Shown here: in pieces, positions 18,231-31,040 of the stretch
Position numbering within the stretch: position 1 is the stretch's first letter
Layout: the number at the start of each line of letters is the position of its first letter
Assembly: GCF_005502885.1 (NCBI RefSeq)
Contig: NZ_SCMR01000023.1
Span: 1-62,119 of the forward strand
Length of the DNA: 62,119 bases
Direction: 5' to 3'
DNA from: Microbacterium sp. 2FI
Lineage (GTDB): Bacteria; Actinomycetota; Actinomycetes; Actinomycetales; Microbacteriaceae
Made by a program: the position numbers and the translations under genes
The notes under the pieces: model-generated
The model's input: the letters and a program-made list of their open reading frames with translations, nothing else
Told to the model about the DNA's origin: nothing
Database searches by the model: none

Positions 18231-20336
18231 GTGTCGGAACTGCGTTGGGATGAGATTGATCGGCGCGCGGTGGATACCGCACGCGTGCTGGCAGCGGATG
18301 CCGTCGAGAAGGTGGGCAACGGCCACCCCGGCACCGCGATGAGCCTCGCTCCCGCCGCGTACCTGCTGTACCAGCGCGTGCTGCGCCACGACCCGGCCGA
18401 CACCGACTGGCTCGGCCGCGACCGGTTCATCCTCTCGGCGGGCCATTCCTCACTCACGCAGTACGTGCAGCTGTACCTCGGCGGCTTCGGGCTCGAGCTC
18501 GACGACCTCAAGGCGCTGCGCACGTGGGGCTCGAAGACGCCCGGCCACCCCGAGTACGGCCACACCGCCGGTGTCGAGATCACGACCGGCCCGCTCGGCC
18601 AGGGCCTCTCGTCGGCTGTCGGCTTCGCCTACGCCGCCCGCTACGAGCGCGGCCTGTTCGACCCCGAGGCCGCCGCCGGAACGTCGCCGTTCGACCACTT
18701 CGTGTACGCGATCGCCGGCGACGGCGACCTTCAGGAGGGTGTGACCAGCGAGGCGTCGTCGCTCGCGGGGCACCAGCAGCTGGGCAACCTCATCGCGATC
18801 TACGACTCGAACCAGATCTCGATCGAGGACGACACGAACGTCGCGTTCACCGAAGACGTCGCGGCGCGCTACGAGGCGTACGGCTGGCACGTGCAGGTCG
18901 TCGACTGGAAGAAGTCCGGCGAGTACGTCGAAGACGTCGCCGAGCTCTACACGGCGATCGAGGCCGCGAAGGGCGAGACGGCCAAGCCGTCGCTCATCGT
19001 GCTGCGCACGATCATCGGCTGGCCGTCGCCCGGCAAGCAGAACACCGGCAAGATCCACGGCTCGGCGCTCGGCGCCGACGAGCTCGCCGCCACGAAGGAG
19101 GTGCTGGGCTTCGACCCCGCCGAGACCTTCGCCGTCGCCGACGACGTCATCGCCCACACCCGGTCGCTGAAGGACCGCGCCGCCGAGGACCGCGCCGCGT
19201 GGCAGGTCTCGTTCGACGCGTGGGCAGAAGCGAATCCCGAGCGCAAGGGCCTGCTCGAGCGTCTCCTCGCCGGTGAACTGCCCGCCGACATCGCCGACGC
19301 GCTCCCGGTCTTCGAGGCCGGTAAAGAGGTCTCGACCCGTGCCGCGTCGGGGAACGTCATCAACGCGCTGGCCGCCGAGCTGCCGGAGCTGTGGGGCGGC
19401 TCGGCCGACCTCGCCGAGTCGAACCTCACGACCATCAAGGACGCGAAGTCCTTCATCCCGGCGGAATGGTCGACGCACGAGTGGTCGGGCGACCCCTACG
19501 GGCGCGTCCTCCACTTCGGCATCCGCGAGCACGCGATGGGCGCGATCGTCAACGGCATCCGCCTGCATGGCCCCACCCGCCCGTTCGGCGGCACGTTCCT
19601 GATCTTCAGCGACTACATGCGCCCCTCGGTGCGCCTGGCAGCGCTCATGGACATCCCGTCGATCTTCGTGTGGACTCACGACTCCGTCGCCCTCGGCGAG
19701 GACGGCCCGACGCACCAGCCGGTCGAGCAGCTCGCGACGCTCCGAGCGATCCCCAACTTCGCCGTCGTGCGTCCGGCCGACGCGAACGAGACCTCGGCCG
19801 CATGGCTCGAGATCCTCCGCCGCCAGGGCGGCCCCGCCGGCATCGCGCTGACCCGCCAGAACATCCCGGTGTTCCCGCGCGGCGAAGGCGACGCCGAAGG
19901 CGACACGTTCGCCTCGACCGCAGGCGTCGCCAAGGGCGCGTACGTGCTCGCCGAGGCGCCGAACGGGACCCCGGATGTGATCCTCATCGCCACCGGCTCC
20001 GAGGTGCAGCTGGCCGTCGCCGCCCGCGAGACGCTCGCCGCCGAGGGCATCAATGCCCGCGTGGTCTCGGCCCCGTCGCTCGAGTGGTTCGCCGAGCAGG
20101 ACGAGGCGTACCGCGAGTCGGTGCTGCCGAAGGCCGTCAAGGCACGTGTCTCGGTCGAAGCCGGCTCCGCGCTCACGTGGCGCGGCATCGTCGGCGACGC
20201 CGGTCGCTCGGTCGCGATCGACCACTTCGGCGCCTCCGCCGACTACAAGACCCTGTTCCAGAAGTTCGGCATCACCGCCGACGCCGTCGTCGAGGCGGCA
20301 CGCGAGACTGTCGCCGCCGCGCACGCGGCGGTGTAG
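18231..20336 (+). CDS. tkt: Transketolase
   Basis: This 701-residue TPP enzyme of the non-oxidative pentose phosphate pathway moves two-carbon units between sugar phosphates. Features are [19 protein letters not shown] near the N-terminus, the TPP-binding [19 protein letters not shown] with a following Asn, and the pyrimidine domain with [15 protein letters not shown] and [14 protein letters not shown]. Length and domain order are as usual. The GTG start follows GAGAAAGG. It leads the plus-strand operon tkt-tal-pgi-zwf-opcA-pgl. Confidence 0.96.
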   Translation: MSELRWDEIDRRAVDTARVLAADAVEKVGNGHPGTAMSLAPAAYLLYQRVLRHDPADTDWLGRDRFILSAGHSSLTQYVQLYLGGFGLELDDLKALRTWGSKTPGHPEYGHTAGVEITTGPLGQGLSSAVGFAYAARYERGLFDPEAAAGTSPFDHFVYAIAGDGDLQEGVTSEASSLAGHQQLGNLIAIYDSNQISIEDDTNVAFTEDVAARYEAYGWHVQVVDWKKSGEYVEDVAELYTAIEAAKGETAKPSLIVLRTIIGWPSPGKQNTGKIHGSALGADELAATKEVLGFDPAETFAVADDVIAHTRSLKDRAAEDRAAWQVSFDAWAEANPERKGLLERLLAGELPADIADALPVFEAGKEVSTRAASGNVINALAAELPELWGGSADLAESNLTTIKDAKSFIPAEWSTHEWSGDPYGRVLHFGIREHAMGAIVNGIRLHGPTRPFGGTFLIFSDYMRPSVRLAALMDIPSIFVWTHDSVALGEDGPTHQPVEQLATLRAIPNFAVVRPADANETSAAWLEILRRQGGPAGIALTRQNIPVFPRGEGDAEGDTFASTAGVAKGAYVLAEAPNGTPDVILIATGSEVQLAVAARETLAAEGINARVVSAPSLEWFAEQDEAYRESVLPKAVKARVSVEAGSALTWRGIVGDAGRSVAIDHFGASADYKTLFQKFGITADAVVEAARETVAAAHAAV

Positions 20337-20355
20337 AGAAAGTAGAGAACGCAGC

Positions 20356-21480
20356 ATGAGCACCCCCACCGAACAGCTCGCCGCCCAGGGCGTGAGCATC
20401 TGGCTCGACGACCTTTCGCGCGAGCGGATCACGTCGGGCAACCTCACCGAGCTCATCACGTCCCGCACCGTGAGCGGCGTGACGACGAACCCGACCATCT
20501 TCCAGGGCGCGATCGGCGGCGGCGGGCACTCGTACGCCGCCCAGATCGGCGAGCTCGCGGCATCCGGTGCCACCGTCGATGAGGCGATCTTCGCCGCGAC
20601 GACCGACGATGTGCGCGATGCCGCCGACATCTTCCGCCCCGTCTACGACGCCACGCACGGCGTGGACGGCCGCGTGTCGATCGAGGTCTCCCCCGACCTC
20701 GCCCACGACACCGAGGCGACGATCGCGCAGGCCAAGGAGCTGTGGGCCACGGTCGCGCGTCCGAACGTGCACATCAAGATCCCCGCGACCAAGGCCGGCC
20801 TCCCCGCCATCACCGCGGTCCTCGCCGAGGGCATCTCGGTCAACGTGACGCTCATCTTCAGCCTCGAGCGCTATGCCGAGGTCATCGACGCGTACCTCTC
20901 GGGCATCGAAAAGGCGAAGGATGCCGGTCACGACATCTCCGCGATCCACTCGGTCGCGTCGTTCTTCGTGTCGCGCGTGGACAGCGAGGTCGACAAGCGC
21001 CTCTCCGCGATCGGCACCGACGAGGCGATCGGCCTGAAGTCGCTCGCCGGCGTCGCGAACGCGCGCCTCGCGTACGAGCTGTTCGAGAAGGAGTTCGCCA
21101 CCGACCGGGCGAAGGCGCTGACGGATGCCGGCGCCAATGCGCAGCGTCCGCTGTGGGCTTCGACCGGCGTCAAGGACCCGGCGCTGCCCGACACCCTCTA
21201 CGTCACCGAGCTCGTCGCCCCCGGAACGGTCAACACGATGCCCGAGAAGACGCTCGAGGCGACCTTCGACCACGGCGTGATCGCCGGCGACACCGTCACG
21301 GGGACCTACCAGTCCGCCCACAATGTCTTCGCGGACCTCGCCGCCGTCGGCGTCGACTTCGCCGACGTCACCCAGGTCCTCGAGGACGAAGGCGTCGAGA
21401 AGTTCATCGCCTCGTGGCACGATCTGCAGGCGACGGTCAAGGCCGCGCTCGAGAGCGCGGCCGCACAGGTCGCACGATGA
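20356..21480 (+). CDS. tal: Transaldolase
   Basis: This 374-residue transaldolase is of the long form usual in actinobacteria. It shows [13 protein letters not shown] near residue 50 and the Schiff-base lysine in [11 protein letters not shown]. It transfers dihydroxyacetone units between sedoheptulose 7-phosphate and glyceraldehyde 3-phosphate. It starts 19 bases after tkt, and its TGA overlaps the pgi ATG (ATGA), indicating coupled translation. Confidence 0.96.
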   Translation: MSTPTEQLAAQGVSIWLDDLSRERITSGNLTELITSRTVSGVTTNPTIFQGAIGGGGHSYAAQIGELAASGATVDEAIFAATTDDVRDAADIFRPVYDATHGVDGRVSIEVSPDLAHDTEATIAQAKELWATVARPNVHIKIPATKAGLPAITAVLAEGISVNVTLIFSLERYAEVIDAYLSGIEKAKDAGHDISAIHSVASFFVSRVDSEVDKRLSAIGTDEAIGLKSLAGVANARLAYELFEKEFATDRAKALTDAGANAQRPLWASTGVKDPALPDTLYVTELVAPGTVNTMPEKTLEATFDHGVIAGDTVTGTYQSAHNVFADLAAVGVDFADVTQVLEDEGVEKFIASWHDLQATVKAALESAAAQVAR

Positions 21481-23099
21481 GCTTCGACATCCACCTGAGC
21501 GGCCACGTCAAGTCGGTCGTCGACGCCACGCTTCCGGGTCTCGTCGCCAGCCTCGTCGCCAGCGGCATCACCGCCGGCGACGCGACGCTCTGGGGTCCCG
21601 ACGCAGAAGACGAGTCGTCGAACCGACTCGGCTGGGTCGAGGCCGTCAGCGTCTCGCGACCCCTCGTGCCCGAGATCGTCGCGCTGCGCCAGACGCTCGT
21701 CGCCCAGGGCGTCACCCGCGTCGTGCTCGCCGGCATGGGCGGTTCGTCGCTGGCACCCGAGGTCATCGCGCAGACCGCCGGCGTGCCGCTCGTGATCCTC
21801 GACTCGACCGCTCCCGGTCAGGTGCTCGCGGCTCTCGACGGCGACGCCCAGGCCGGCGATCTCGCCAAGACCGTGCTCGTCGTCTCGTCGAAGTCCGGCT
21901 CGACCGTCGAGACGGACTCGGCCAAGCGCGCGTTCGAGGCCGCCTTCCGCGACCTCGGCATCGATCCGCTCGAGCGCATCGTCGTCGTCACCGACCCCGG
22001 TTCACCGCTCGATCAGGCCGCTCGCGCCGACGGCTACACCGTCTTCAACGCCGATCCGACCGTCGGCGGCCGCTACTCGGCGCTCACGGCGTTCGGCCTG
22101 GTGCCGACGGGTCTCGCCGGCGTCGATATCGCCGAGATCCTCGACGAGGCCGAGGCGACGCTCCTCGAGGTCGCGATCGACAGCCCCGACAACCCCGCCC
22201 TCGTGCTGGCGGCGGCGATCGCCGGGGGCGAGCCCCGACGCGACAAGCTCGGTCTCGTCACCGACGGCACCCACATCGTGGGCCTGCCCGACTGGATCGA
22301 GCAGCTGGTGGCCGAGTCGACCGGAAAGGAAGGCACCGGCATCCTGCCCGTCGTCCTTCTCCCCGTCTCGCCCGAGGTCGAATCGGGCGCGACCGACGTG
22401 CAGATCGTGCGCCTGGTCGACGAGGCGAAGCGATTCCACCTGTTCGAGCACCACCACGGCGAGGTGCTCGTGAGCGGTTCGCTCGGCGCGCAGTTCGTCG
22501 TGTGGGAGTACGCGACGGCGATCGCGGGACGGATGCTGGGCATCAACCCCTTCGACCAGCCCGACGTCGAGTCCGCCAAGATCGCCGCTCGAGGACTGCT
22601 CGACGCCCGCCCCGAGCAGGCGCCGCCGGCCTTCATCGTCGAGGGCGTCGAGGTGCGCGTCTCCGACCCGGCGCTCGCGGCGTCCGGAACCGTCGCCGGT
22701 GTCCTCGACGCGCTGTGGGCTCAGGTGCCGGATGGCGGGTACGTCGCCATCCAGGCGTATGTGAACCGCCTCGCGCTGCCGCAGCTGCAGGGCCTGCGCG
22801 AACTCGTCGCCGCAGACTCCGGAAAGCCGACGACGTTCGGCTGGGGCCCGCGGTTCCTCCACTCCACCGGGCAGTACCACAAGGGCGGTCCCGCGACCGG
22901 CGTGTTCCTGCAGATCCTCGAGCAGACCGACGTCGATCTCGAGATTCCCGGGCGTCCGTTCACGTTCGGCCAGCTCATCCAGGCTCAGGCCGCGGGCGAC
23001 GCCGGCGTGCTCGCCGACGGCCACGGCCGCCCCGTGGTGACTCTCACGCTGACCGACCCCCAGATCGAAGTGCTCTCGCTCTTCGAAGCAGCCCAATAG
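21477..23099 (+). CDS. pgi: Glucose-6-phosphate isomerase
   Basis: This 540-residue phosphoglucose isomerase has two SIS domains. Visible are [17 protein letters not shown] and the phosphate-binding [16 protein letters not shown]. The late part has [16 protein letters not shown], with the conserved His-Ser-Thr-Gly-Gln stretch near the active site. It interconverts glucose 6-phosphate and fructose 6-phosphate, linking the pentose pathway to glycolysis. Translation is probably coupled to tal. Confidence 0.95.
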   Translation: MSFDIHLSGHVKSVVDATLPGLVASLVASGITAGDATLWGPDAEDESSNRLGWVEAVSVSRPLVPEIVALRQTLVAQGVTRVVLAGMGGSSLAPEVIAQTAGVPLVILDSTAPGQVLAALDGDAQAGDLAKTVLVVSSKSGSTVETDSAKRAFEAAFRDLGIDPLERIVVVTDPGSPLDQAARADGYTVFNADPTVGGRYSALTAFGLVPTGLAGVDIAEILDEAEATLLEVAIDSPDNPALVLAAAIAGGEPRRDKLGLVTDGTHIVGLPDWIEQLVAESTGKEGTGILPVVLLPVSPEVESGATDVQIVRLVDEAKRFHLFEHHHGEVLVSGSLGAQFVVWEYATAIAGRMLGINPFDQPDVESAKIAARGLLDARPEQAPPAFIVEGVEVRVSDPALAASGTVAGVLDALWAQVPDGGYVAIQAYVNRLALPQLQGLRELVAADSGKPTTFGWGPRFLHSTGQYHKGGPATGVFLQILEQTDVDLEIPGRPFTFGQLIQAQAAGDAGVLADGHGRPVVTLTLTDPQIEVLSLFEAAQ

Positions 23100-23124
23100 C
23101 AGCCCGGTAGGAGCCCCCGCCCCC

Positions 23125-24675
23125 ATGACTGTCGAGATCTCGCGCGGCCGCAATCCGCTGCGCGACCCCGAAGACGGCCGTCTGAACCGCATCGCCGGCC
23201 CCAGCGCGCTCGTCATCTTCGGTGTCACCGGAGACCTTTCCCGCAAGAAGCTCATGCCCGCGGTCTACGACCTCGCCAACCGCGGACTGCTGCCGCCCGG
23301 GTTCGCCCTGGTCGGGTTCGCGCGCCGCGACTGGGAGGACCAGGACTTCGCGGAGGTCGTGCACGACGCCGTCCGGCAGCACGCCCGCACCGAGTTCCGT
23401 GACGAGACCTGGCAGCAGCTGCTGCAGGGAATCCGATTCGTCTCGGGCGAGTTCGGCGATCCCGAGGCGTTCGCGCGTCTGCGCGACACGGTCGAGAAGC
23501 TCGACGTCGAGCGCGGCACGATGGGCAACCACGCCTACTACCTGTCGATCCCGCCGAAGGACTTCCCCCTCGTCGCCGAGCAGCTGAAGGCGTCCGGGCT
23601 CGTCGACGACACCGCCGATCAGCCTGACCGCTGGCGCCGCGTCGTCATCGAGAAGCCCTTCGGCCACGACCTCGCCTCGGCGCAGTCGCTCAACGACGCG
23701 CTTCGCACTGCCTTCCCGACGGACTCGATCTTCCGCATCGACCACTACCTCGGCAAGGAGACGGTCCAGAACATCCTGGCCCTGCGCTTCGCGAACGAGC
23801 TGTACGAGCCGATCTGGAACAGCAACTACGTCGACCACGTGCAGATCACGATGGCCGAGGACATCGGCGTCGGCGGCCGTGCCGGTTACTACGACGGCAT
23901 CGGCGCGGCGCGCGACGTCATCCAGAACCACCTGCTGCAGCTCATGGCCCTCACCGCCATGGAGGAGCCGATCTCGTTCGACGCGAAGAACCTCCGCGCC
24001 GAGAAGGAGAAGGTGCTCGCAGCCGTCACCCTTCCGAAGGACCTCGCCCGCTCGACCGCCCGCGGCCAGTACGCGGGCGGCTGGCAGGGCGGCGAGAAGG
24101 TGCTCGGCTTCCTCGAGGAAGACGGGATGAACCCGCATTCGACCACCGAGACGTATGCGGCGATCACCCTCGAAGTGAACACGCGCCGCTGGGCCGGTGT
24201 GCCGTTCTACCTCCGCACCGGCAAGCGCCTGGGCCGCCGCGTCACCGAGATCGCGGTCGTCTTCAAGCGCGCGCCCGAGCAGCTGTTCTCGCGCAATCAG
24301 ACGTCCGGTCAGGGGCAGAACGCTCTCGTCATCCGGGTGCAGCCCGACGAAGGTGTCACGATCCGCTTCGGCTCGAAGGTCCCGGGCGCAGGAGCACAGG
24401 TGCGCGACGTCACGATGGACTTCGGCTACGGCCACGCCTTCACCGAGGCGAGCCCCGAGGCCTACGAGCGCCTCATCCTCGACGTGCTCCTCGGCGATCC
24501 GCCGCTGTTCCCCCGTCACGAGGAGGTCGAGCTCTCGTGGAAGATCCTCGACCCGATCGAGGAGTTCTGGACGGCGCAAGGCGGTCCGCTCGAACAGTAT
24601 TCGCCCGGGTCGTGGGGCCCGGCATCCGCGGATGAGATGCTCTCCCGCGACGGCCGTACCTGGAGGCGCCCGTGA
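23125..24675 (+). CDS. zwf: Glucose-6-phosphate dehydrogenase
   Basis: This 516-residue enzyme makes NADPH at the entry of the pentose phosphate pathway. It has the Rossmann motif FGVTGDLSRKKLMPAVYDL, with the arginine typical of NADP use, and the active-site signature RIDHYLGKETVQNI. Its GTG-overlapping end (GTGA) joins it to opcA. The order zwf-opcA-pgl is typical of actinobacteria. Confidence 0.97.
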   Translation: MTVEISRGRNPLRDPEDGRLNRIAGPSALVIFGVTGDLSRKKLMPAVYDLANRGLLPPGFALVGFARRDWEDQDFAEVVHDAVRQHARTEFRDETWQQLLQGIRFVSGEFGDPEAFARLRDTVEKLDVERGTMGNHAYYLSIPPKDFPLVAEQLKASGLVDDTADQPDRWRRVVIEKPFGHDLASAQSLNDALRTAFPTDSIFRIDHYLGKETVQNILALRFANELYEPIWNSNYVDHVQITMAEDIGVGGRAGYYDGIGAARDVIQNHLLQLMALTAMEEPISFDAKNLRAEKEKVLAAVTLPKDLARSTARGQYAGGWQGGEKVLGFLEEDGMNPHSTTETYAAITLEVNTRRWAGVPFYLRTGKRLGRRVTEIAVVFKRAPEQLFSRNQTSGQGQNALVIRVQPDEGVTIRFGSKVPGAGAQVRDVTMDFGYGHAFTEASPEAYERLILDVLLGDPPLFPRHEEVELSWKILDPIEEFWTAQGGPLEQYSPGSWGPASADEMLSRDGRTWRRP

Positions 24676-25634
24676 TCGTCGACCTGCCCGACACCACCGT
24701 CAGCAAGATCTCGCGCGCGCTCGTCAACGTGCGCGAAGAGGGCGGTGCAGTCGCCCTCGGACGCGTGCTGACGCTCATCATCCTCACCCGTGAAGGTGCG
24801 ATGGAGGAGGTCATCGAGGCCGCCAACGACGCATCGCGCGAGCACCCCATGCGGGTCATCGTGCTGCTGATCGGCAACGACCAGGACGCCGAGTCGCGTC
24901 TGGACGCGCAGATCCGCGTCGGCGGAGACGCCGGCGCGAGCGAGGTCATCACGCTCCGGATCGCCGGCGAGGCGGGCAACTCGAACCTCGAGTCGCTCGT
25001 CACCGGTCTCCTCCTTCCCGACGCCCCGGTCGTGGTGTGGTGGCCCAATCGGACGCCCGACAACCCGTCGAAGACTTCGATCGGCAAGATCGCACAGCGT
25101 CGGATCACGGATGCCGCGACGAAGACCGACCCGGCCGCCTGGGTCGCCGATCTCGGCTCGAAGTACGCGCCGGGAGACACCGATCTCGCCTGGACGCGTC
25201 TGACGCGCTGGCGCGAGCAGCTTGCCGCGATCCTCGACCAGCCGCCGTATGAGGCGGTGACCGGTGTTCGCGTCCGCGGCGCGGCCGACTCGCCGTCCAC
25301 GGCGCTGCTGGCCGCATGGCTGCGGCTCACCCTGGATGTGCCGGTCGACTGGGCCTATCTCGACTCCGCGGAGTGGCCGCACGGCATCAAGTCGGTCACG
25401 CTCGTCCGCCCCAGCGGCGAGGTCGTGCTCGAGCGTCCGAACTCGGACGTCGCGATCCTCACACAGCCCGGGCAGCCGATCCATGACCTCGCGTTCCCGC
25501 GTCGCACGCTCCGCGAGTGCCTGGCCGAGGAGCTCCGGCGCCTGGATCCCGACGTCCTGTATGGTCGTGTCATCACCGAGGGCTGGGAGCTGCTGCACCG
25601 GCCGGCGACGAAGGAGACGCGGGAATCGGAATGA
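24672..25634 (+). CDS. opcA: Glucose-6-phosphate dehydrogenase assembly protein OpcA
   Basis: This 320-residue OpcA family protein is needed for assembly or redox control of glucose-6-phosphate dehydrogenase. Recognisable blocks are LPDTTVSKISRALVNVREEG at the start, VVVWWPNRTPDNPSK in the middle and a conserved C-terminal helix. The GTG at 24672 overlaps the zwf stop. Its own stop adjoins the pgl start region. Confidence 0.94.
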   Translation: MIVDLPDTTVSKISRALVNVREEGGAVALGRVLTLIILTREGAMEEVIEAANDASREHPMRVIVLLIGNDQDAESRLDAQIRVGGDAGASEVITLRIAGEAGNSNLESLVTGLLLPDAPVVVWWPNRTPDNPSKTSIGKIAQRRITDAATKTDPAAWVADLGSKYAPGDTDLAWTRLTRWREQLAAILDQPPYEAVTGVRVRGAADSPSTALLAAWLRLTLDVPVDWAYLDSAEWPHGIKSVTLVRPSGEVVLERPNSDVAILTQPGQPIHDLAFPRRTLRECLAEELRRLDPDVLYGRVITEGWELLHRPATKETRESE

Positions 25635-25643
25635 GTGCGTCGC

Positions 25644-26432
25644 ATGGTTGAGGAATGGGCCGAGAAGCGTGTCGTCATCGGATCCGACCCGGCGGCGCTG
25701 GCCGAATCCGTCGCCGCACGATTCCTCAGCCGCGTCGCCAAACGCGTCGATGAGGGCAAGTCCGCACACATCGCCCTGACCGGTGGATCGATGGGCTCGG
25801 CCGTCCTCGCCGCAGCGTCGCGGAACGAACGGATCAACCGCATCGACTGGACGCGCGTGCACTTCTGGTGGGGTGACGAGCGCTTCGTCGCTCGCGGCGA
25901 CGCCGACCGCAACGAGAAGCAGTCCCGTGCCGCGCTGCTGGACGCTCTCGTGGAGATCGGCCTTCCGCCCGAGAACATCCATGCCGCCGCGACATCGGAC
26001 GAGGGTGTCGATCTCGACGCAGCCGCTGCCGCGTACGCCGCAGACCTGGCGCGATTCGCCGGAGCGGAAGGGGCGTGGCCGTCGTTCGACGTCTGCTTCC
26101 TCGGCGTCGGGCCCGATGGCCACATCGCCTCGCTCTTCCCCGACCGTCCCGAGATCCAGATCACGGATCAGGCGGTCGTCGCGGTGCGCGACTCCCCCAA
26201 GCCGCCGCCCGAGCGCGTCAGCCTGACGAGGCCCGTCATCAACAGCTCCAAGCGCGTCTGGATGGTGCTCACCGGCGCCGACAAGGCCTCAGCGCTGGGC
26301 CTCGCCCTCGCGGGAGCGAGCTACGCGAGCGTACCCGCCGCCGGCGCCAAGGGGCGCAAGCGCACCGTGTTCTTCGTCGACGAGGCGGCGGCGGCGAAAG
26401 TACCGCCGGAACTCATCGACCGAGAGTACTGA
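25644..26432 (+). CDS. pgl: 6-phosphogluconolactonase
   Basis: This protein of about 262 residues of the glucosamine-6-phosphate isomerase/6-phosphogluconolactonase family hydrolyses 6-phosphogluconolactone. Motifs are LTGGSMGSAVLAA, HFWWGDERFVARGDADRNE and GVGPDGHIASLFPD. A GTG at 25635, directly after the opcA stop, would add three residues; the ATG was chosen, though neither has a strong ribosome site, so reinitiation after opcA is likely. It ends the pentose operon. Confidence 0.94.
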   Translation: MVEEWAEKRVVIGSDPAALAESVAARFLSRVAKRVDEGKSAHIALTGGSMGSAVLAAASRNERINRIDWTRVHFWWGDERFVARGDADRNEKQSRAALLDALVEIGLPPENIHAAATSDEGVDLDAAAAAYAADLARFAGAEGAWPSFDVCFLGVGPDGHIASLFPDRPEIQITDQAVVAVRDSPKPPPERVSLTRPVINSSKRVWMVLTGADKASALGLALAGASYASVPAAGAKGRKRTVFFVDEAAAAKVPPELIDREY

Positions 26433-26437
26433 GGCCG

Positions 26438-26465
26438 GGCCGAGAGACGCAGGGATCTCGCGGCC
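26438..26465. terminator. Candidate bidirectional terminator between pgl and rbpA
   Basis: An imperfect stem (26438-26447 with 26456-26465, nine of ten pairs) lies in the 41 bases between two convergent stop codons. It could end transcription from both sides. There is no T-tract. Confidence 0.5.
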
Positions 26466-26473
26466 GTTCGACC

Positions 26474-26830
26474 TCAGTCCTGACCGCGGCGGTCGCGAAG
26501 CTGCTTGAGGGCGTCGTCGAGAAGGGCGTCGGCCTCTTCCTCGGTGCGGCGCTCCTTCACGTAAGCGAGGTGCGTCTTGTACGGCTCGGTCTTGGCGACA
26601 GCCGGAGGGTTCTCCTTGTCGCGACCTGCGGGAAGCCCGGAGTGCGGCGAGTCGATCGTGTCGGGGATCTCCTCCTCGGGGATCCCGGCGGCGAAGTACC
26701 GGACCGTCTCGTTGCCGAGAGCGTCCCAGTACGAGATCGCGACGCGATCCGCGTGGAAGCCGTGGTCCTGCTCGCCCATGGGACCGGCGCCGACGCGCGT
26801 CCCGCGGATCGCATTCCCCCCGGTCGCCAT
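26474..26830 (-). CDS. rbpA: RNA polymerase-binding protein RbpA
   Basis: This 118-residue RbpA homologue is an actinobacterial transcription activator that binds RNA polymerase and the principal sigma factor and stabilises the open complex. It carries AIRGTRVGAGPMGE at the N-terminus and VAISYWDALGNETVRYFAAG, in which the family's usual zinc-binding cysteines are replaced, as in other Microbacteriaceae-type RbpA. The C-terminal sigma-interaction helix KERRTEEEADALLDDAL is present. Its start overlaps the secG stop by one base. Confidence 0.93.
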   Translation of the reverse strand: MATGGNAIRGTRVGAGPMGEQDHGFHADRVAISYWDALGNETVRYFAAGIPEEEIPDTIDSPHSGLPAGRDKENPPAVAKTEPYKTHLAYVKERRTEEEADALLDDALKQLRDRRGQD

Positions 26831-27078
26831 CAGATGGCCTGGAACTTCGTGATCAGGCCGAGGGCCACGATCGAGACGAACCAGGCGAGCGCCAGCACCA
26901 CCGTGAAGCGGTTCAGGTTGCGCTCAGCGAGGCCGGAGGATCCCAGCGCCGAGGTCATGCCGCCGCCGAACATGTCGGACAGCCCACCACCGCGACCCTT
27001 GTGGAGCAGGATGAGGAGGGTCAGCAGGAGACTCGTGATGCCGAGGAGCACCTGGAGGACGAACTCGAGGATCTGCAC
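26830..27078 (-). CDS. secG: Protein-export membrane protein SecG
   Basis: This 82-residue SecG subunit of the SecYEG translocon has two hydrophobic helices (about residues 5-24 and 55-76) separated by a loop with LHKGRGGGLSDMFGGG, the family hallmark. The start is GTG. The usual actinobacterial neighbourhood gap-pgk-tpiA-secG is kept here. Confidence 0.93.
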   Translation of the reverse strand: MQILEFVLQVLLGITSLLLTLLILLHKGRGGGLSDMFGGGMTSALGSSGLAERNLNRFTVVLALAWFVSIVALGLITKFQAI

Positions 27079-27097
27079 AGTCGTTGAAGCCTTTCGC

Positions 27098-27118
27098 TGC
27101 GATCATTCGCTGATCGCA
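27098..27118 (-). terminator. Hairpin between tpiA and secG
   Basis: A perfect 8-bp stem (27098-27105 with 27111-27118) and a 5-base loop lie in the 72-base gap downstream of tpiA. It could attenuate or end the gap-pgk-tpiA transcript before secG. Confidence 0.5.
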
Positions 27119-27150
27119 CAAGGGTCAAGTATACGGTGGCGCCGGCCGGA

Positions 27151-27942
27151 CTATACGCCGACGTGCTTCTGGTAGCGGATGATCGCCGCGAACTCGTCCA
27201 CGACGAGGCTCGCACCGCCGACCAGCGCACCGTCGACATCGGGCTCGCGCATGTAGCTGGCGATGTTCGACGACTTCACGGAGCCGCCGTACAGCACGCG
27301 CGTGCGGGCAGCGGCATCCTCACCGAGCTTGTCGGCGATGACGACGCGGAGCTTCGCGCAGACGTCCTGGGCCTGCTCGGGCGTCGCCGCCTGGCCCGAT
27401 CCGATCGCCCACACCGGCTCATAGGCGACGACGATGTCGGCATCCGCCGCCACGCTCTCCAGGGCCACCGACAGCTGGCTGACCGGCACCGCGCTCGCCC
27501 CGAACTTCTCGAGGTCCTCCGCGGTCTCGCCGACGCAGATCACGGGAACCAGGCCGTGCCGGAGGGCGGCCTGCACCTTCGATCCCACGACCTCGTCGGT
27601 CTCGGCGTGGTACTGCCGACGCTCGGAGTGCCCGATGATCACGTAGCGGTTGGCGAGCTTCGCGAGAAAAGCCCCCGAGATCTCACCGGTGTACGCGCCC
27701 GAGTCGTGCGCGGAGATGTCCTGCGCGCCGAGGGCGAACGGGATCTTGTCGGCGTCGAGGAGCGTCTGCACGGTGCGCAGGTCGGTGAAGGGCGGGAAGA
27801 CCGCGACCTCGACCGATCCGTCTTCGTGCTTGGCGTCTTTGAGCGTCCAGTGCAGCTTCTGGACGAACGCGACCGCCTGCAGGTGGTCGAGGTTCATCTT
27901 CCAGTTGCCTGCGATGAGCGGTGTTCTGGTCACAGCGACCAT
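27151..27942 (-). CDS. tpiA: Triosephosphate isomerase
   Basis: This 263-residue TIM-barrel enzyme interconverts dihydroxyacetone phosphate and glyceraldehyde 3-phosphate. It shows GNWKMNL with the active lysine, YVIIGHSERRQYH with the catalytic histidine, VVAYEPVWAIGSGQAATPEQ with the catalytic glutamate, and the phosphate-binding YGGSVKSSN. Its start overlaps the pgk end by 13 bases. Confidence 0.97.
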   Translation of the reverse strand: MVAVTRTPLIAGNWKMNLDHLQAVAFVQKLHWTLKDAKHEDGSVEVAVFPPFTDLRTVQTLLDADKIPFALGAQDISAHDSGAYTGEISGAFLAKLANRYVIIGHSERRQYHAETDEVVGSKVQAALRHGLVPVICVGETAEDLEKFGASAVPVSQLSVALESVAADADIVVAYEPVWAIGSGQAATPEQAQDVCAKLRVVIADKLGEDAAARTRVLYGGSVKSSNIASYMREPDVDGALVGGASLVVDEFAAIIRYQKHVGV

Positions 27943-29159
27943 CCGAGGACCTCCAGTCCGGGAAGCTTCTTGCCCTCGAGGAACTCGAGGCTCGCGCCGC
28001 CGCCCGTCGAGATGTGTCCGAATTCGTCGTCCGCGAAGCCGAGCTGGCGCACGGCGGCAGCGGAGTCTCCGCCGCCTACGACCGAGAGGCCGTCGACCTC
28101 GGTGAGTGCCTTCGCGACCGCCTTCGTCCCGGACGCGAAAGGCGCGAGCTCGAAGACGCCCATCGGTCCGTTCCAGAAGACGGTACGGCTGCTGCGGATC
28201 GCCTCGGCGAAGGTCGCGGCCGTGTCGGGCCCGATGTCGAGGCCAAGGCCCGATGCGCCGAACGGCGTGTCTTCGATGCCGTCGGCGCGCGTGACGACGT
28301 GCTCGGCATCCGCACCGAACTTCGACGCCACGACGACGTCTGTCGGGAGCACGATCTCGACGCCTGTCGCCTCCGCCGTGCGCATGTAGTCGCGCACAGT
28401 GTCGAGCTGGTCGGCCTCGAGCAGGCTGGAGGCGACCTTGTGACCCTGCGCTGCCAGGAACGTGAACAGCATGCCGCCGCCCACGAGGATGCGGTCGACG
28501 CGGGGCAGCAGGTGCGAGATGACGCCCAGCTTGTCACTCACCTTCGAACCGCCGAGCACGACCGTGTACGGGCGCTCGGGGTTCTCGGTGAGGCGGTCGA
28601 GCACATCGAGCTCGGCCGCGATCAGCAGCCCGGCCGCCGACGGCAGAATCTCGGCGAGGTCGTAGACGCTCGCCTGCTTGCGGTGCACGACGCCGAAGCC
28701 GTCCGACACCAGCGCATCTCCGAGTTCCGCGAGCTGCTCCGCGAAGGCACGACGCGTGGCGTCGTCCTTCGCGGTCTCGCCGGCGTTGAAGCGCAGATTC
28801 TCGATCACCGCGACGTCGCCGTCCTCGAGGGCGGCGACAGCCTCGTGCGCGGACTCGCCCACCGTGTCGCGAGCGAACGCGACGGGCTTGCCGAGCAGCT
28901 CCGACAGTCGCTGGGCGACCGGGGCGAGGCTGTACTTCTCGTCGGGGGCCCCGTCGGGGCGGCCCAGGTGCGAGCAGACGACGAGTCGGGCGCCCTGGTT
29001 GATGAGGGCGTTGAGCGTGGGCAGCGACGCGCGCACGCGGCCATCGTCCGTGATCACGCCGTCCTTCAGAGGGACGTTGAGATCGCAACGGACGATGACA
29101 CGCGTGCCTGCGAGCGTGCCCACCGACTCCACGAGCGAATCGAGGGTGCGCAGGGTCAT
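27930..29159 (-). CDS. pgk: Phosphoglycerate kinase
   Basis: This 409-residue kinase makes ATP and 3-phosphoglycerate from 1,3-bisphosphoglycerate. It has the N-terminal [33 protein letters not shown], and the C-terminal [17 protein letters not shown] and [15 protein letters not shown]. It lies nine bases after gap. Confidence 0.97.
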   Translation of the reverse strand: MTLRTLDSLVESVGTLAGTRVIVRCDLNVPLKDGVITDDGRVRASLPTLNALINQGARLVVCSHLGRPDGAPDEKYSLAPVAQRLSELLGKPVAFARDTVGESAHEAVAALEDGDVAVIENLRFNAGETAKDDATRRAFAEQLAELGDALVSDGFGVVHRKQASVYDLAEILPSAAGLLIAAELDVLDRLTENPERPYTVVLGGSKVSDKLGVISHLLPRVDRILVGGGMLFTFLAAQGHKVASSLLEADQLDTVRDYMRTAEATGVEIVLPTDVVVASKFGADAEHVVTRADGIEDTPFGASGLGLDIGPDTAATFAEAIRSSRTVFWNGPMGVFELAPFASGTKAVAKALTEVDGLSVVGGGDSAAAVRQLGFADDEFGHISTGGGASLEFLEGKKLPGLEVLGWSL

Positions 29160-29168
29160 GGCGATCGC

Positions 29169-30909
<1,741 letters not shown>

Positions 30910-31040
30910 GTTCTCTTCTTCCAGTCGGCGCAGCGCCGTGGATCCCGGCACTGCGAGGGTGACGCGTTCATCCTACTGAGGGGCAACACCGCGCGGCGGG
31001 GGTTGCTTCCCTCTGTGACGTGCCGTAAAGGCGCGGAAAC